Below are positions 5,858 through 6,644 of a DNA stretch of 6,644 nt, in pieces. The notes under the pieces were generated by a model that saw only the letters and a program-made list of their open reading frames with translations, was not told where the DNA came from and searched no databases. A program made the translations under genes and the position numbers. The DNA is from an uncultured Clostridia bacterium. Lineage in GTDB: Bacteria; Bacillota_A; Clostridia; Christensenellales; Aristaeellaceae. Within the stretch, counting starts at the first letter, position 1. Each line of letters starts with the position of its first letter. The DNA lies in NCBI GenBank assembly GCA_934645275.1, contig CAKUDW010000110.1:1-6644 (forward strand), in the 5' to 3' direction.

Positions 5858-5863
5858 AAGAGC

Positions 5864-6644
5864 GTGGCAAAAAAGAGTAAATCGCCGCGGCTTCGGATCA
5901 TTCCGCTGGGCGGACTCGGAGAAGTCGGCAAGAATTTAACGGTATTTGAATATCAGGACGATATCATTGTGGTGGATCTGGGTTCAATTTTCCCCCAGGA
6001 GGACATGCCAGGTGTAGATTTGGTGATTCCCGACGTCAGCTATTTGGAGAAGAACCAGAATCGTGTGCGCGGTTACTTTTTCACGCATGGACATGAGGAT
6101 CATATCGGCGCGGTGCCGTATATCGTCCGCAAGATACCCGCTCCGCTGTATGGTACGCGGCTCACGCTGGCGCTGTGCGAGCACAAGCTTAAGGAGCATC
6201 GCCTGCTCGGTTCGGTGGATCTGAACGTGGTGGAGCCAGGCGACGTGGTGGAAGTGGGCGCGTTCCGCGTGGAGTTTATTCGCGTGAACCATTCCATTGC
6301 GGGCGCATGCGCGCTGGCGATTACTACGCCGGTGGGAACGGTGCTTCACACGGGTGACTTCAAAGTAGACTTCACGCCGATGGACGGCGCGCCCATTGAT
6401 CTGGGACGCATCGCTGAGATCGGTAACCGCGGCGTGCTGGCGTTGCTGGCGGATTCTACGAATGTGGAGCGGCCGGGCATGACGATGTCCGAAAAGAAGG
6501 TTGGCGAAACCTTCTTCAACCTGTTTGATAAGGCGACGGGGCGCATCATCATTGCGATGTTTGCCAGCAACGTACACAGAATTCAGTCGGTAGTGGACGC
6601 GGCGGTACACTATGGCCGCAAGATTTGCCTGGTCGGCCGTAGCA
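5864..6644 (+). CDS. rnj: Ribonuclease J, N-terminal 260 residues (3' part outside window)
   Basis: Metallo-beta-lactamase/beta-CASP ribonuclease with 5'-to-3' exonuclease and endonuclease activity, a core enzyme of mRNA decay and rRNA/tRNA maturation in Bacillota; cytoplasmic. The start is GTG, supported by AAGGAGG 6 nt upstream, which explains why an ATG-based call fails. After a short lysine-rich start comes RIIPLGGLGEVGKN (11-24), then the metal-binding THGHEDHIGA (H75, H77, D79, H80), VNHSIAGA (H143), LHTGDFK (H162, D165) and LLADSTNVERPG (194-205). The beta-CASP region begins around MFASNVHRIQ (232-241). All dinuclear zinc ligands expected in this part are present, so it looks catalytically competent rather than a degenerate J2-type paralogue. 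About half of a typical 550-residue protein is in the window. The long structured leader suggests post-transcriptional control. Confidence 0.96.
   Translation, partial: MAKKSKSPRLRIIPLGGLGEVGKNLTVFEYQDDIIVVDLGSIFPQEDMPGVDLVIPDVSYLEKNQNRVRGYFFTHGHEDHIGAVPYIVRKIPAPLYGTRLTLALCEHKLKEHRLLGSVDLNVVEPGDVVEVGAFRVEFIRVNHSIAGACALAITTPVGTVLHTGDFKVDFTPMDGAPIDLGRIAEIGNRGVLALLADSTNVERPGMTMSEKKVGETFFNLFDKATGRIIIAMFASNVHRIQSVVDAAVHYGRKICLVGRS

Larger units (their letters stand above)
5557..5863. other. 307-bp non-coding region: promoter and structured leader of rnj
   Basis: No credible protein gene lies here. The longest start-to-stop frame noted is 25 codons (ATG 5649 to TGA 5726), without a ribosome binding site and overlapping the promoter. 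The first 80 bp contain no GC-rich hairpin followed by a T run, so no intrinsic terminator for the helicase operon is visible. From about 5650 the sequence becomes GC-rich and repetitive, with at least four strong local hairpins and competing long-range pairings, ending in an excellent ribosome binding site. It was checked by eye against tRNA, T-box, c-di-GMP, preQ1, TPP, FMN, SAM and SRP RNA core motifs and matches none convincingly. Confidence 0.75.

Noticed and set aside
5984..6610. Minus-strand 208-codon open frame opposite rnj
   Set aside because: The plus strand encodes all RNase J metal-binding motifs from a well-placed GTG start; the minus frame shows no family features.

Overview
The window reads as a moderately high-GC member of the Bacillota, most likely a Clostridia-type anaerobe. 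This is inferred from the gene families: a ThiI without a rhodanese domain paired with its own cysteine desulfurase, an MrfA/YprA-type helicase and RNase J. Strong AAGGAGG-like ribosome binding sites and use of TTG and GTG starts fit this. The species cannot be named from the sequence alone.

Layout. Positions 1-738 (minus strand) hold the N-terminal part of a zinc-ribbon, single-pass membrane protein. It begins at TTG, runs off the left edge and has no assignable function. Positions 739-934 are a short AT-rich divergent intergenic region with a good extended -10 promoter facing right. From 935 to 5556 three plus-strand genes run close together: a NifS/NifZ-type cysteine desulfurase (935-2098), thiI (2103-3245, 4 bp gap) and an MrfA-family DNA helicase (3280-5556, 34 bp gap). 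Positions 5557-5863 are a 307-bp non-coding stretch with a second extended -10 promoter and a GC-rich, hairpin-forming leader. This leads into the N-terminal half of RNase J (rnj, GTG start at 5864), cut by the right edge.

How the genes work together. The desulfurase takes sulfur from L-cysteine as an enzyme persulfide, and ThiI uses it to make 4-thiouridine in tRNA. This ThiI ends after the PP-loop domain, so the dedicated desulfurase probably supplies what the rhodanese domain does in enterobacterial ThiI. The helicase is a DNA-repair protein by family and has no evident biochemical link to tRNA thiolation; it may simply be co-transcribed. RNase J is a central mRNA decay and processing nuclease with its own promoter.

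Most of the window is conserved housekeeping DNA. I do not see a convincing novel defence or mobile system. The parts least explained by known families are the structured rnj leader and the truncated zinc-ribbon membrane protein at the left edge.
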